DNA from: Vreelandella titanicae BH1
GTDB lineage: Bacteria > Pseudomonadota > Gammaproteobacteria > Pseudomonadales > Halomonadaceae
DNA length: 64,000 bases
Assembly: GCF_000336575.1 (NCBI RefSeq)
Contig: NZ_AOPO01000014.1
Coordinates: 5 to 64,004 of the forward strand
Reading direction: 5' to 3'
The first letter of the stretch is position 1. Each line of letters begins with the position of its first letter. A program made the position numbers and the translations under genes. Shown here in pieces: positions 45,143-53,697 of the stretch. The notes under the pieces were generated by a model. It had not been told where the DNA came from and made no database searches. It saw nothing but the letters and a program-made list of their open reading frames with translations.

Positions 45143-45808
45143 ATGCGTCTAAACGCCGATTTTAGCCACTTTGCCTGTGTTACCCCGGAAGAGTATCAGT
45201 GGGTCGATTCCCCCAGCGCGGGGGTAGAGCGCATGATGTTTGACCGGATTGGTGATGAAGTTGCTCGCGCTACCAGCCTTGTGCGCTACGCCCCCAATAC
45301 AAAGTTTGAGCGGCATACCCACGGCGGCGGCGAAGAGATTCTGGTATTGGAAGGCGTGTTCGCCGATGAGCATGGGCGCTACGCGGCGGGCAGCTACTTA
45401 AGAAACCCCATTGGCACCGGCCATACCCCGCAAATTGGCGAGGAAGGCGCGCTGATATTTGTCAAACTGCACCAGTTTGACCCCAACGACACGCTACAGT
45501 TGGCAGTGCCAGCGCATCGGCTGCCCTGGCAGCCTGATCGACGCCCGCGCATTGCCTATAAAATGCTGCACACCTACAAGCAGGAGCGCACCAGCCTGGA
45601 GCGCTGGTCGGCGGGCACCTCCATTACCTACCCCACGCTGCTGGGCGGGCTGGAGTTTTTGATTCTGGAAGGCACACTGAGCGATAGCGAACAGAGTTAC
45701 ACGGCAGGCACCTGGTGCCGCTACCCCAGCGGTTCTGCTCCGGCACTTACCGCCGGTGATGATGGCGTCATGATGTACCTCAAACGCGGCCATCTGCCAG
45801 CCGCTTAG
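45143..45808 (+). CDS. ChrR-like two-cupin protein
   Basis: A 221-residue protein with two cupin domains of the ChrR cupin-like type. Cupin 1 contains RHTHGGGEEILVLEGVFADE with the metal-binding His and Glu residues; cupin 2 (about 140-215) has GLEFLILEGTLSDSEQSY and is less histidine-rich. Proteins of this type act as anti-sigma-like sensors or small oxygenases; no sigma gene is adjacent here, so I assign no function. The ATG at 45143 is chosen because residues before it in the longer frame are not conserved in character. It overlaps the convergent DUF6164 gene by four bases. Confidence 0.75.
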   Translation: MRLNADFSHFACVTPEEYQWVDSPSAGVERMMFDRIGDEVARATSLVRYAPNTKFERHTHGGGEEILVLEGVFADEHGRYAAGSYLRNPIGTGHTPQIGEEGALIFVKLHQFDPNDTLQLAVPAHRLPWQPDRRPRIAYKMLHTYKQERTSLERWSAGTSITYPTLLGGLEFLILEGTLSDSEQSYTAGTWCRYPSGSAPALTAGDDGVMMYLKRGHLPAA

Positions 45809-46173
45809 CTTCGCGACATACCCAGGAACGGCAGCAGCGTAAGGGCGGCAATAAGCCCCACTGCTAGCAGTACTAACACGACCTGCACCGGGTGAGCGGC
45901 CAAACGACGCCACAGCGTCTCCGCGTCACCCCGCTCAACCGCCGCCTGGTGCTCGCGTTGGGCGCGCTCAAGGCGCTCCGCCTGGTAGGCCTCTAACGCC
46001 GCGATGGCAGCGTCGTGCTGATGTGGATTGCGCAGCCAAATCGCGTCAACGCCCAGGCGGAAAAAGCCCGCCTGGGTTTCATAGGTATCAAAGCCATGGG
46101 CAGCGAGCAGGTCACGCACCTCCATGGCCTCTTCGTCGGTCACATGGCGCAGCCGGAACAGTAGTTCAGCCAT
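45805..46173 (-). CDS. DUF6164 family protein
   Basis: A 122-residue protein with an N-terminal soluble part (AELLFRLRHVTDEEAMEVRD, then GFDTYETQAGFF) and a C-terminal membrane helix (about 94-117, VQVVLVLLAVGLIAALTLLP). The N-terminal pattern of RLRHV-DEEA-EVRDLL-HG-D-YET and a DAIWLRN segment matches DUF6164. Its function is unknown. It is nine bases downstream of gloA on the same strand and probably co-transcribed. Confidence 0.75.
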   Translation of the reverse strand: MAELLFRLRHVTDEEAMEVRDLLAAHGFDTYETQAGFFRLGVDAIWLRNPHQHDAAIAALEAYQAERLERAQREHQAAVERGDAETLWRRLAAHPVQVVLVLLAVGLIAALTLLPFLGMSRS

Positions 46174-46182
46174 TGGCGTGCC

Positions 46183-46719
46183 TCAAGAGTCGCTCTTCCC
46201 CACCATCAGGTCTGCCTGAATCACTTCGATCCAGTAGCCGTCCGGGTCTTTAACGAAGATAACATCTTTCATCTTGCCCTGATCGGAGCGTTTGACGAAG
46301 GTGACGTCATGCTCGTCGAACCACGCCTGGGCCGCTGCCAAATCCGGTACGTTGAAGCAGATATGCCCAAAGCCCTGGGGTTCGGCATTGCCATCGTGAT
46401 AGGCGAAATCTTCCTGGTCTTCAGTCCCCCAGTTGTGGGTCAGCTCCAGCAGCCCTTTCTGGCTAAACGTCCAGGCGGTACGCGCTTGCGCATCGTCCGG
46501 AACGCTGTCGCTGGGTTCCAGGTTGGCCAGGAAGTAGAGCGAGAACTGCATCTCTTCGAAATCCAGCCGCCGCATCACCTGCATACCAAACACTTTTGAG
46601 TAGAACGCCAATGCCTGCTCAGGGTCTTTCACCCGCAGCATGGTGTGGTTTAAACGAAACCCTTGAGTTTGGGGCGGCGTAGCCACGACGCCGGGATGCT
46701 GCTCGCCTTGAAAACTCAT
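46183..46719 (-). CDS. gloA: Lactoylglutathione lyase (glyoxalase I)
   Basis: A cytoplasmic metalloenzyme of 178 residues that isomerises the hemithioacetal of methylglyoxal and glutathione to S-lactoylglutathione. Two VOC modules are visible: RLNHTMLRVKDPEQALAFYS with FGMQV near 45, and GHICFNVPDLAAAQAW near 120, with the final Glu ligand in GYWIEVIQ. GGAGAGCAAA precedes the ATG. This is the longer gammaproteobacterial/eukaryotic-type form. Confidence 0.92.
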   Translation of the reverse strand: MSFQGEQHPGVVATPPQTQGFRLNHTMLRVKDPEQALAFYSKVFGMQVMRRLDFEEMQFSLYFLANLEPSDSVPDDAQARTAWTFSQKGLLELTHNWGTEDQEDFAYHDGNAEPQGFGHICFNVPDLAAAQAWFDEHDVTFVKRSDQGKMKDVIFVKDPDGYWIEVIQADLMVGKSDS

Positions 46720-46963
46720 TTTGCTCTCCTATCGCTGATGTTGATCATTGAATCCATTGAGCTTCACGTACCGCTTACCATGGGGGCTTTATGGCCATAA
46801 TAACAGCCCTTACAAGCACGTAGGCAGTGTCGTATCGAGGTGCCGATAAGCGCACTGGCAATACTAAACAAAAACCCTACACTTATTCTTCATAAGCTTT
46901 ACAAAAAGCAGTTCCCGCAACATGAGTGATGCCCCACCTTTGAGGCGTCCACAGGAGTTTTCC

Positions 46964-47308
46964 ATGAGTGCGATCGATATGACGCTGGGTGACCACCTGA
47001 CGCTAAAACAGCTTTCCAATGCGCTTCACAACGGTTTTTCGCCGATTGTTGAAGTCGAGTCGATGGATGGAATCTACAAAGTGCGTTTTCACCATGCTAA
47101 CGGCGTGTCTGAGCTGAGCGATAACAAGGGCCACGTCAGTACTTTTCTGGGCACGGGCGAAATCCGCGATACCCTGGGCCAACTGGGCTTGACCCACGGC
47201 GTGCTAACCTTCGCCGACCAGTGTGGTGACGAGATGATTGGGGTCGAGGGTAAAGCGATGACACCTGATGAAATGCTTACCTACGGTACGCGTATTTCGT
47301 TTCGTTAG
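46964..47308 (+). CDS. DUF6482-like small protein
   Basis: A 114-residue soluble protein. The pattern TLKQLSNALHNG, VEVESMDGIYKVRFHHANGV and QCGDEMIGVEG resembles DUF6482 proteins of pseudomonads, from memory. No reaction is known. ACAGGAG precedes the ATG at 46964, which is favoured over the upstream ATG at 46922. It lies 54 bases before the TPP riboswitch and is not part of the thi operon. Confidence 0.6.
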   Translation: MSAIDMTLGDHLTLKQLSNALHNGFSPIVEVESMDGIYKVRFHHANGVSELSDNKGHVSTFLGTGEIRDTLGQLGLTHGVLTFADQCGDEMIGVEGKAMTPDEMLTYGTRISFR

Positions 47309-47362
47309 ATTGCTATCGTCCGCATCCGGGGCTTTACAGGGCTACTTCAGGCAAGGATAGTA

Positions 47363-47480
47363 ATCCCTCGACAGGGGCGCCCTCCGTTACGGTTGGGCTG
47401 AGAAGCACCCTTTGAACCTGAACCGGATAACACCGGCGTAGGGAGTCGTGGTAACGCTTACCACCTCCCTGCCGGGAGGA
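47363..47480 (+). promoter_or_regulatory. TPP riboswitch with SD-sequestering hairpin
   Basis: The conserved aptamer segments GGGCTGAGA (47395-47403), ACCCTTTGAACCTGA (47407-47421) and CCGGCGTAGGGA (47433-47444) are all present, with TCCCT/AGGGA as closing stem P1. Downstream are GTGGTAA/TTACCAC (47448-47464) and CTCCC/GGGAG (47465-47478); the latter hides the thiM ribosome-binding site. The P1 strand GGGAG at 47441-47445 can pair with the same CTCCC, so TPP binding should release it and block thiM translation. Confidence 0.93.
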
Positions 47481-47484
47481 TGCT

Positions 47485-48294
47485 ATGACCCTACGCCCGC
47501 TTGGCGATTACCTTGAGACGCTGCGCTCATTGACACCGCTGGTTCACTGCATGACCAACTATGTGGCCATGAACAGCACTGCCAACCTGCTGTTAGCCAC
47601 CGGCGCGTCGCCCGCCATGCTGCATGCGCCTGAAGAAGTGGCTGAATTCACGGCTATCTCCGCGGGGCTGTCGATTAATATCGGTACGATCTCTGCCCAC
47701 TGGGCTGACGCTATGCTCACCGCCACAGCGACTGCCGATCAGCATGCCATTCCCTGGGTATTAGATCCCGTCGCCGTTGGCGCCACGCGCTATCGCCAAA
47801 CGCTGTGCGCGAAGCTGCTGGCCGCTAAACCCAGCGTGATCCGTGGCAATGCGTCTGAAATTCTTGCCCTTAACGGTTTAGCTAGCCAAGGCCGCGGCGT
47901 GGACGCCACAGCCGCCACCGACCAAGCCGTGGACGCTGCAATAGCATTAGCGCAAAAACACGGCTGTATTGTCGCGATGACCGGTGAAAGCGACTGGGTG
48001 ACGGACGGCACACAGCACTACCGCATTAACGGTGGCCATCCTTTGATGCCCCGCGTAACAACGCTTGGCTGTGGGCTGAGCGCGCTAGTGGCGGGATTTG
48101 TGGCTGCCAACCGCGACGCCCCACTGGGTGCAACGGCAGCCGCGCTGGCCTGCTTTGCGGTCACAGGGGAGCGTGCGGGAAGCCACGCCAACGGGCCTAG
48201 TAGTTTTCAAGTGGCACTACTGGATGCGCTGTATCAACTCACCCCTGACGACCTCACTACTTATGCCCAACTGGAGGCAATCCATGCCGCTTGA
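47485..48294 (+). CDS. thiM: Hydroxyethylthiazole kinase
   Basis: Phosphorylates the thiazole moiety for thiamine salvage; 269 residues, ribokinase-like fold. Features are PLVHCMTNYVAMNSTANLLL, the ATGASPAMLH and VLDPVAVGATRYR segments, IRGNASEILAL and the anion hole VTTLGCGLSALVAGF containing the catalytic Cys. GGGAGGATGCT before the ATG is the site controlled by the TPP riboswitch. It overlaps thiE by 11 bases. Confidence 0.95.
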   Translation: MTLRPLGDYLETLRSLTPLVHCMTNYVAMNSTANLLLATGASPAMLHAPEEVAEFTAISAGLSINIGTISAHWADAMLTATATADQHAIPWVLDPVAVGATRYRQTLCAKLLAAKPSVIRGNASEILALNGLASQGRGVDATAATDQAVDAAIALAQKHGCIVAMTGESDWVTDGTQHYRINGGHPLMPRVTTLGCGLSALVAGFVAANRDAPLGATAAALACFAVTGERAGSHANGPSSFQVALLDALYQLTPDDLTTYAQLEAIHAA

Positions 48295-48916
48295 TCTATC
48301 GCTCTACTTGGTCACCGATGCCACGCTCTGCCGAGAGCATGGTTTGGAACAAACGGTTGAGGCAGCGGTAAAAGGCGGCGTCACCATCGTGCAGTTGCGT
48401 GACAAGCATGCCAGCGACGAACAGATGATTGCCCAAGCCAAACGGTTAAAAGCGCTTCTGGCGGGCACCGGTGTCCCGCTGATCATTAACGACCGTTTGC
48501 AGGTGGCACTAGAAAGCCAGGCAGATGGCCTGCATGTCGGTCAGAGCGACGCTGCCGTTCAGCAAGCGCGCCGGGTGCTAGGTGATCAAGCGATTATCGG
48601 CCTGTCGATCAATACTATCGCCCAGCTGCAAGTCTCTCCGTTTGAGCTACTCGATTATGTCGGGATTGGCCCCGTGTTTGCCACCGAGAGCAAACAAGAT
48701 CACGCCCAGCCCATCGGCTTTGGCGGTTTAGCGGCGCTGGTCAAGGCGTGCCCACTGCCCAGCGTGGCCATTGGTGGGCTGAAAGCGGATCATGCGATTA
48801 GCGTACAGCGCGCGGGAGCGAACGGTTTAGCGGTGATATCAGCCATTTGTGGCCAGCCCGACCCTTACCAGGCAGCGCGCGCTTTTCAGATTTTCCAAGC
48901 CGATTCGGCGTCATGA
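48284..48916 (+). CDS. thiE: Thiamine-phosphate synthase
   Basis: Joins the thiazole phosphate and HMP diphosphate to thiamine phosphate; 210 residues, TIM barrel. Motifs: LSLYLVTDATL, VTIVQLRDKH, LIINDRLQVALESQADGLHV, GQSDAAVQQARRVLG, DYVGIGPVFATESKQD and IGGLKADHA. CTGGAGGC fits the ATG at 48284, inside the thiM end. No thiD gene follows, so HMP kinase must be encoded elsewhere. Its stop overlaps the start of a LysR gene. Confidence 0.95.
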   Translation: MPLDLSLYLVTDATLCREHGLEQTVEAAVKGGVTIVQLRDKHASDEQMIAQAKRLKALLAGTGVPLIINDRLQVALESQADGLHVGQSDAAVQQARRVLGDQAIIGLSINTIAQLQVSPFELLDYVGIGPVFATESKQDHAQPIGFGGLAALVKACPLPSVAIGGLKADHAISVQRAGANGLAVISAICGQPDPYQAARAFQIFQADSAS

Positions 48917-49833
48917 ATCAGTTAGAGCATATCGTCGCTTTTGTGCGGGTAGCCGAGTTGGGTAGCTATACCCGTGCTGCTGAAGCGCTGGATATTTCCC
49001 GCACTCGCGTATCCCGCCAGGTCATGGCACTGGAAGAGACATTGGGCGCGCGACTGATACAGCGCACCACACGACGGCTACATCTCACTGAGGCCGGGGA
49101 GCGCTACCTGATACGCGCCCAAGGGGTACTGCAAGCGCTCGATGAGGCCGCCGCCGAGGTGGGCCAAGGTACCAGCGATGTGCGTGGGCGGCTGCGCGTT
49201 AATGGGCCGATGAGTTTTGGCACCCGCTACCTAGCGCCACTCGTCGCGCAATTTATGCACACTCACCCGGCGCTGGAAGTGCGCCTGGATTTGAACGACC
49301 GCCGTGTCGACCTGCTGGAAGAGGGTTACGACGTAGCGATCCGTATCGGCAGCCTGCCCGACTCCAGCCTGGTGGCGCGCCGACTGACGCGGTGCCGCCT
49401 ACTGTTTTGCGCCTCGCCTGAATATCTTGCCAACCACGGTGAACCCGACAGCGTTCAAGCCCTTGCCAAGCACCACTGCCTACGCTACCGCAGCGGCCAA
49501 CAGAGCGCTGACTGGAAGATTGCCACGCAGTCATTGACGGTCAATGGCCCACTGGAAAGCAATAACGGCGATGTACTCACCCACGCCGCGGAAGCTGGCC
49601 TGGGCATCGCTCAGCAGCCCAGCTTTCTGGTCACAGAGAGTATCGCCAGCGGGCATTTAGTGCCCATCTTAACTAATGAGCCAGCGGTACGGCTCGATGT
49701 TCACGCGCTCTACCCCGCCCGGCGCTACCTGCCCGCCAAGGTGGAGCGCTTCATCGACCTGCTCACCGAGGCATGGGGTGATCCGCCGATTTGGGAGCAA
49801 AACATTGGATTATCGCCAATAACGCAACAGTGA
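48913..49833 (+). CDS. LysR-family regulator overlapping thiE
   Basis: A 306-residue LysR regulator of the CrgA/DmlR-like subgroup. The helix-turn-helix (about 18-37) is YTRAAEALDISRTRVSRQVM; the effector domain contains LRVNGPMSFGTRYLAPLV, typical of the group. The ATG (48913) overlaps the thiE stop in an ATGA, so translation is coupled, although function is not obviously linked to thiamine. The more natural targets are the doxX and dioxygenase genes that follow on the same strand. Confidence 0.88.
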   Translation: MNQLEHIVAFVRVAELGSYTRAAEALDISRTRVSRQVMALEETLGARLIQRTTRRLHLTEAGERYLIRAQGVLQALDEAAAEVGQGTSDVRGRLRVNGPMSFGTRYLAPLVAQFMHTHPALEVRLDLNDRRVDLLEEGYDVAIRIGSLPDSSLVARRLTRCRLLFCASPEYLANHGEPDSVQALAKHHCLRYRSGQQSADWKIATQSLTVNGPLESNNGDVLTHAAEAGLGIAQQPSFLVTESIASGHLVPILTNEPAVRLDVHALYPARRYLPAKVERFIDLLTEAWGDPPIWEQNIGLSPITQQ

Positions 49834-49911
49834 TGTGCAAAATTCGCTGATTATCTCGATCTGATCCGGCTGTAAAGTAGCGTCATCAACCACTCGATGG
49901 AAGCTACTACG

Positions 49912-50349
49912 ATGACAACGCATACTCACTCTGCCCCCTCTCTACAGCCCTCTGTACAGCACTCTTTACAACCCCAGGCCATCTCGCTACTGCGCGTCGC
50001 ACTGGGTGTGATGGCCCTTGCTCACGGTTTGCTCAAGGTGTTTGTATTTACCCTACCGGGCACCGTCGGCTATTTTGAATCACTGGGTTTACCAGGGTTT
50101 CTGGCCTACTTGACCATTGCCGCGGAAGTGGGCGGTGGAGCCGCCCTGATTCTGGGTGTTTACACCCGCTGGGTGAGCCTGGCACTGGTGCCGGTACTGC
50201 TCGGCGCTGCTTGGGTGCATCTTGGCAACGGCTGGATGTTCTCAAATGCCGGCGGCGGTTGGGAATTCCCGGTGTTCTGGACGCTGGCGTTAATCGTGCA
50301 AGCGGGCCTGGGCAGCGGCCGCTGGGTGTTAAGCAACCGATTCGCCTAA
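49912..50349 (+). CDS. DoxX family membrane protein
   Basis: A 145-residue inner-membrane protein with four hydrophobic segments and the DoxX features SLLRVALGVMALAHGLLKVF, GTVGYFESLGLPGFLAYLTI and GWEFPVFWTLALI. DoxX proteins are linked to redox stress but have no single proven reaction. The ATG at 49912 has GGAAG upstream; an in-frame ATG at 49897 adds five residues. It lies between the LysR gene and the dioxygenase gene and is followed by a 13-base tandem repeat. Confidence 0.82.
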   Translation: MTTHTHSAPSLQPSVQHSLQPQAISLLRVALGVMALAHGLLKVFVFTLPGTVGYFESLGLPGFLAYLTIAAEVGGGAALILGVYTRWVSLALVPVLLGAAWVHLGNGWMFSNAGGGWEFPVFWTLALIVQAGLGSGRWVLSNRFA

Positions 50350-50351
50350 CA

Positions 50352-50403
50352 CCTAAAACTATCGCCTAAAACTATCGCCTAAAACTATCGCCTAAAACTA
50401 TCG
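50352..50403 (+). repeat. Four tandem copies of a 13-base unit
   Basis: CCTAAAACTATCG is repeated four times without a gap, followed by a fifth partial copy CCTAA. It lies in the 118-base gap between doxX and the dioxygenase gene and is probably a slippage expansion of the sequence after the doxX stop. Confidence 0.9.
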
Positions 50404-50467
50404 CCTAACCCTATTGCCAGCGCTTGCTTACCGCCAGCGTTGGCCATGCTGCTGAGGAGACTCACTC

Positions 50468-51205
50468 ATGTTACCTAGTCTGTTTATTTCCCATGGCTCG
50501 CCCATGCTGGCCCTCAATAAAACCCCGGCTCATGCCTTTCTACGCGAACTGGGCAGGCAGCTTTCGCCCAAGGCGGTGGTGGTAGTCTCAGCGCACTGGG
50601 AGAGCCTGGCGCTCAAGGTCAGCATCAGCGCCAAACCAGAAACCATTCACGACTTTGGCGGCTTCCCACAGGCGCTTTTCGAGTGCCAGTATCCTGCCCC
50701 GGGTGAGCCGGAACTGGCTGAACGGCTGGCCGTGTTACTGGGCGCCGAGCGGGTAGAGCGCGGCCTGGATCACGGCGCCTGGGTGCCCCTTTCACTGATG
50801 TTTCCTGACGCCAATGTGCCGGTTGTCTCGCTGTCGCTTCCGGTGCGCTGGAGCAATGCGGAGCTGGCCACGCTGGGCGAGCGCCTGTCGGCTCTGCGGG
50901 AAGAGGGGATTTTGGTGATCGGCTCGGGCAGCCTGACCCATAACCTGTATGAAATCATGCCCCAGGAGAGCCCTGTGCCCGCCTGGGTAGATGAATTTGC
51001 CACTTGGGTAAGCGAGCGCCTTATCGCCAATGATCGTGAAGCGCTGCTTAGCTGGGAGCGCGCACCCTATGCGCAGGAGAACCACCCGACCCCTGAACAC
51101 TTTCAGCCATTGCTGGTGGCCATGGGGGCAGGAGGCGACGCAAAACAGCTGCACCACAGCGTAGAGCACGGTGTGCTTGCGATGGACGTTTATGCGTTTA
51201 GCTGA
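50468..51205 (+). CDS. ygiD: 4,5-DOPA-extradiol dioxygenase family protein (YgiD)
   Basis: A 245-residue class III extradiol dioxygenase (LigB fold). The N-terminal LPSLFISHGSPMLAL, VVVVSAHWES and HDFGGFPQALFECQYPAPG motifs with metal-binding histidines are present, as is GLDHGAWVPLSLMFP with the catalytic-site histidine. YgiD-type enzymes cleave L-DOPA in vitro; the natural catechol substrate is not known. GAGGAGAC precedes the ATG. Its 3' end overlaps the convergent U32 gene by eight bases. Confidence 0.87.
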   Translation: MLPSLFISHGSPMLALNKTPAHAFLRELGRQLSPKAVVVVSAHWESLALKVSISAKPETIHDFGGFPQALFECQYPAPGEPELAERLAVLLGAERVERGLDHGAWVPLSLMFPDANVPVVSLSLPVRWSNAELATLGERLSALREEGILVIGSGSLTHNLYEIMPQESPVPAWVDEFATWVSERLIANDREALLSWERAPYAQENHPTPEHFQPLLVAMGAGGDAKQLHHSVEHGVLAMDVYAFS

Positions 51206-52589
51206 TCGCTACCCCTAACGATTCAGGTTGTGCTGCTCTGGAAGGCTTGAGATCACGCATTAACAGCGCAAACTCAAGCTGTTCAGGGGTAATGCTGACC
51301 TTGGGAACGGGGATTCGCACGCGATGCCCAGAACCAGGTGCTGCGCTCTGCGCTTCACCTCGCAAGTTCTCGATATGCTCGAGCACGAAGCGGTGATTAC
51401 CACCTGGCAGCATCAGCTCCATGCCATCCCCCACTTCAAAGCGATTTTTAACCTCGACTTCCAACCTGCCACGAGCCGGATCGAAATCCAGCACTTCACC
51501 GACGAACTGCTGGTGAACGCCGATGGAGTTCCCCTGCTCATAGCTTTGGTACTCACCGTGCACATGGCGTTGATAGAAGCCCTCGGTGTACCCTCTATTC
51601 GCCAGGTTCTCAAGTTCATCCATTAGCCGTTTATTGAAGGGGCGCCCAGCGACTGCGTCATCAATGGCTTGGCGATAGACTTGCGCTGTACGCGCAACGT
51701 AATAATGGGACTTGGTGCGCCCTTCAATCTTTAGTGACGCCACGCCCATTTGCGTCAGCCGAGCGACATGCTGCACCGCGCGCAGATCCTTGGAGTTCAT
51801 GATGTAGGTGCCGTGTTCATCCTCATACACAGGCATCAGCTTGCCAGGGCGGGAAACATCTTCAATCAGCGCCGAAAGCTCGTCTGGGCTGCCGACCGCT
51901 GCACTGCCACTTCCTTGGGCGGCTATTAAGTCGCCCGTGTCATCCTGGGTCGCTGCTACGGTGTTGTATTTCCAGCGACACGCGTTGGTACAGGTGCCTT
52001 GATTAGGGTCGCGATGATTGAAATAACCCGACAGTAGGCAACGCCCTGAATAGGCGATACACAGTGCGCCGTGAACAAAGGTTTCGATCTCTAAGCCTGG
52101 GCACTGTTCGCGTATTTCGCCGATCTCTTCCAGTGATAGCTCCCTAGACAAAATGATGCGGCTGATACCCTGCCGCTGCCAGAATTGGGCGGCAGCCCAG
52201 TTGACGACGTTCGATTGCACCGAGAGGTGGATAGGTTGATCCGGCCAGCGATCACGAACCATCATAATCAAACCGGGATCCGACATAATCAGTGCATCGG
52301 GCCCTGCCTCGATCACCGGCGCCATATCCTGGAGGTAGGTTTTCAGTTTGCTGTTGTGAGGGGCAATGTTGGAGGCAACATAAAACTGCTTGCCTCGGGC
52401 ATGGGCATACTCGATACCACGATGTAAGTTATCAATTTTAAAATCGTTGTTGCGCACCCGGAGAGAGTAGCGCGGCTGCCCCGCGTAAACCGCATCGGCC
52501 CCATAGGCAAAGGCGTAACGCATGTTCTTGAAGGTGCCCGCAGGGGAAAGTAGTTCGGGAGCTTGCTTCAGTCGTTCGGGGGCTTGCAT
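51198..52589 (-). CDS. trhP: U32 peptidase family protein, tRNA hydroxylation factor (TrhP/YegQ)
   Basis: A 463-residue U32 family protein. The N-terminal barrel starts APELLSPAGTFKNMRYAFAY, and the family signature ETFVHGALCIAYSGRCLLSG includes two of the cysteines; further ones lie in NQGTCTNACRWKYN. By homology YegQ (TrhP) acts with prephenate in the formation of 5-hydroxyuridine at the tRNA wobble position rather than as a peptidase. The length agrees with YegQ. The C-terminal beta-barrel (about 365-450) is intact. A single-gene unit. Confidence 0.87.
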   Translation of the reverse strand: MQAPERLKQAPELLSPAGTFKNMRYAFAYGADAVYAGQPRYSLRVRNNDFKIDNLHRGIEYAHARGKQFYVASNIAPHNSKLKTYLQDMAPVIEAGPDALIMSDPGLIMMVRDRWPDQPIHLSVQSNVVNWAAAQFWQRQGISRIILSRELSLEEIGEIREQCPGLEIETFVHGALCIAYSGRCLLSGYFNHRDPNQGTCTNACRWKYNTVAATQDDTGDLIAAQGSGSAAVGSPDELSALIEDVSRPGKLMPVYEDEHGTYIMNSKDLRAVQHVARLTQMGVASLKIEGRTKSHYYVARTAQVYRQAIDDAVAGRPFNKRLMDELENLANRGYTEGFYQRHVHGEYQSYEQGNSIGVHQQFVGEVLDFDPARGRLEVEVKNRFEVGDGMELMLPGGNHRFVLEHIENLRGEAQSAAPGSGHRVRIPVPKVSITPEQLEFALLMRDLKPSRAAQPESLGVAIS

Positions 52590-52729
52590 AGACAGTCACC
52601 GTGATCAGGACGATGGCTCGCAGCGGACTGCGATGAAAGGCCAGGATTATAACCAGCCCAAATCCGCCGTTTTGGCAAGCTCACCGCTTCCGTGACCTAG
52701 ATCAAAAAGTGGCGGTAGAGTGACGTCAG

Positions 52730-53605
52730 TTAAGCGGTAGGACGACGTTTAAGGGTTGTCCTACGGTCGTGATACGCCACCGCTAACCCGCTGCCCATTA
52801 TCAAGGCGCTGCCTACCCAGACCCAGAGATCCGGCATTTCACCCCAGAACCACCAGCCCAGCAGTACCGCCCAGAGCATGGCGGTGTAATCAAACGGGGC
52901 GGCGATGGCCGCAGGAGCAAACCGAAAGGCCAAGGTGATGAAAGCGGTGGCCGCAACGCCCAATACTCCCGAGGCGAAAAAGCCTACCCAGTGCCACGGC
53001 TGGGGTGTCTGCCACACCCAGGGCAGCGTTAGCGCGGTCACCACCAGCGGCACACAGGTCATGTAAAACAGCATTGCCCAGAGGTGTTCGCGGGCGCCGT
53101 AGCGCCGGGCGGTAATCATCATCAGCGCATAGAATAGCGCCGCCCCCACCAATACCAGCGCGCCCATCTGAAACGCATCGCCGTTGGGCCGCACCACGAT
53201 CAGCACCCCCGCAAACCCCACCAAGGATGCGATCAGCACCGGTGGATCAATGCGCTCACCCAACAATGGCACCGAAAGCAGGGTCACAAACAGCGGCGCC
53301 ACAAAGGCAATCGCCGTGGCCTCCGCCAGGGGGAGCAGCGTTAGCCCCCATACGAAACAGACCATGGTGGCGGTATAAATCAATCCGCGCAGCAAATGGA
53401 CACCCGGCCGTTTCGTACGCAGCTTGCGTAACCCACCGGCAAAATGGGCAAGCAGCGCAATCAGCGGTAGCGATACCAAGGCACGGAAGAAAATAATCTG
53501 CAGTGGCGAGTGCACTTCACCTAACCACTTGGAAACAGCGTCGCCTAGGGCGAGGAAAAGAACGCCCAAACACATGCAGAGTATGCCTTTCAGCGAGGTT
53601 GTCAC
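52730..53605 (-). CDS. EamA/DMT-family transporter
   Basis: A 291-residue inner-membrane transporter with ten hydrophobic segments in two EamA repeats, about 1-135 and 145-285. PLAEATAIAFVAPLFVTLLS is the conserved helix 4 motif, and its partner in repeat 2 is APAAIAAPFDYTAMLWAVLL. Such proteins export amino acids or other metabolites; the substrate is unknown. A GTG at 53605 is preceded by AGGGAG and is preferred over the GTG at 53623. Confidence 0.85.
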   Translation of the reverse strand: MTTSLKGILCMCLGVLFLALGDAVSKWLGEVHSPLQIIFFRALVSLPLIALLAHFAGGLRKLRTKRPGVHLLRGLIYTATMVCFVWGLTLLPLAEATAIAFVAPLFVTLLSVPLLGERIDPPVLIASLVGFAGVLIVVRPNGDAFQMGALVLVGAALFYALMMITARRYGAREHLWAMLFYMTCVPLVVTALTLPWVWQTPQPWHWVGFFASGVLGVAATAFITLAFRFAPAAIAAPFDYTAMLWAVLLGWWFWGEMPDLWVWVGSALIMGSGLAVAYHDRRTTLKRRPTA

Positions 53606-53640
53606 CGCGATCTCCCTGTTCACTGGTCAATACAAAGTGC

Positions 53641-53678
53641 CAAAAAAGAAAAACCCCGCCAATTAGCCATTGGCGGGG
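53641..53678 (-). terminator. Terminator of the D,D-carboxypeptidase gene
   Basis: CCCCGCCAAT/ATTGGCGGGG (53654-53678) with a TAGCC loop; on the minus strand followed by TTTTTCTTTTTT. An 11-base run of C (53687-53697) separates it from the stop codon. Confidence 0.92.
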
Positions 53679-53697
53679 TGATGACGCCCCCCCCCCC

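Noticed and set aside
53687-53697. Phase-variable homopolymer switch of the carboxypeptidase
   Set aside because: The run is after the stop codon, so slippage would not change the reading frame of the gene.
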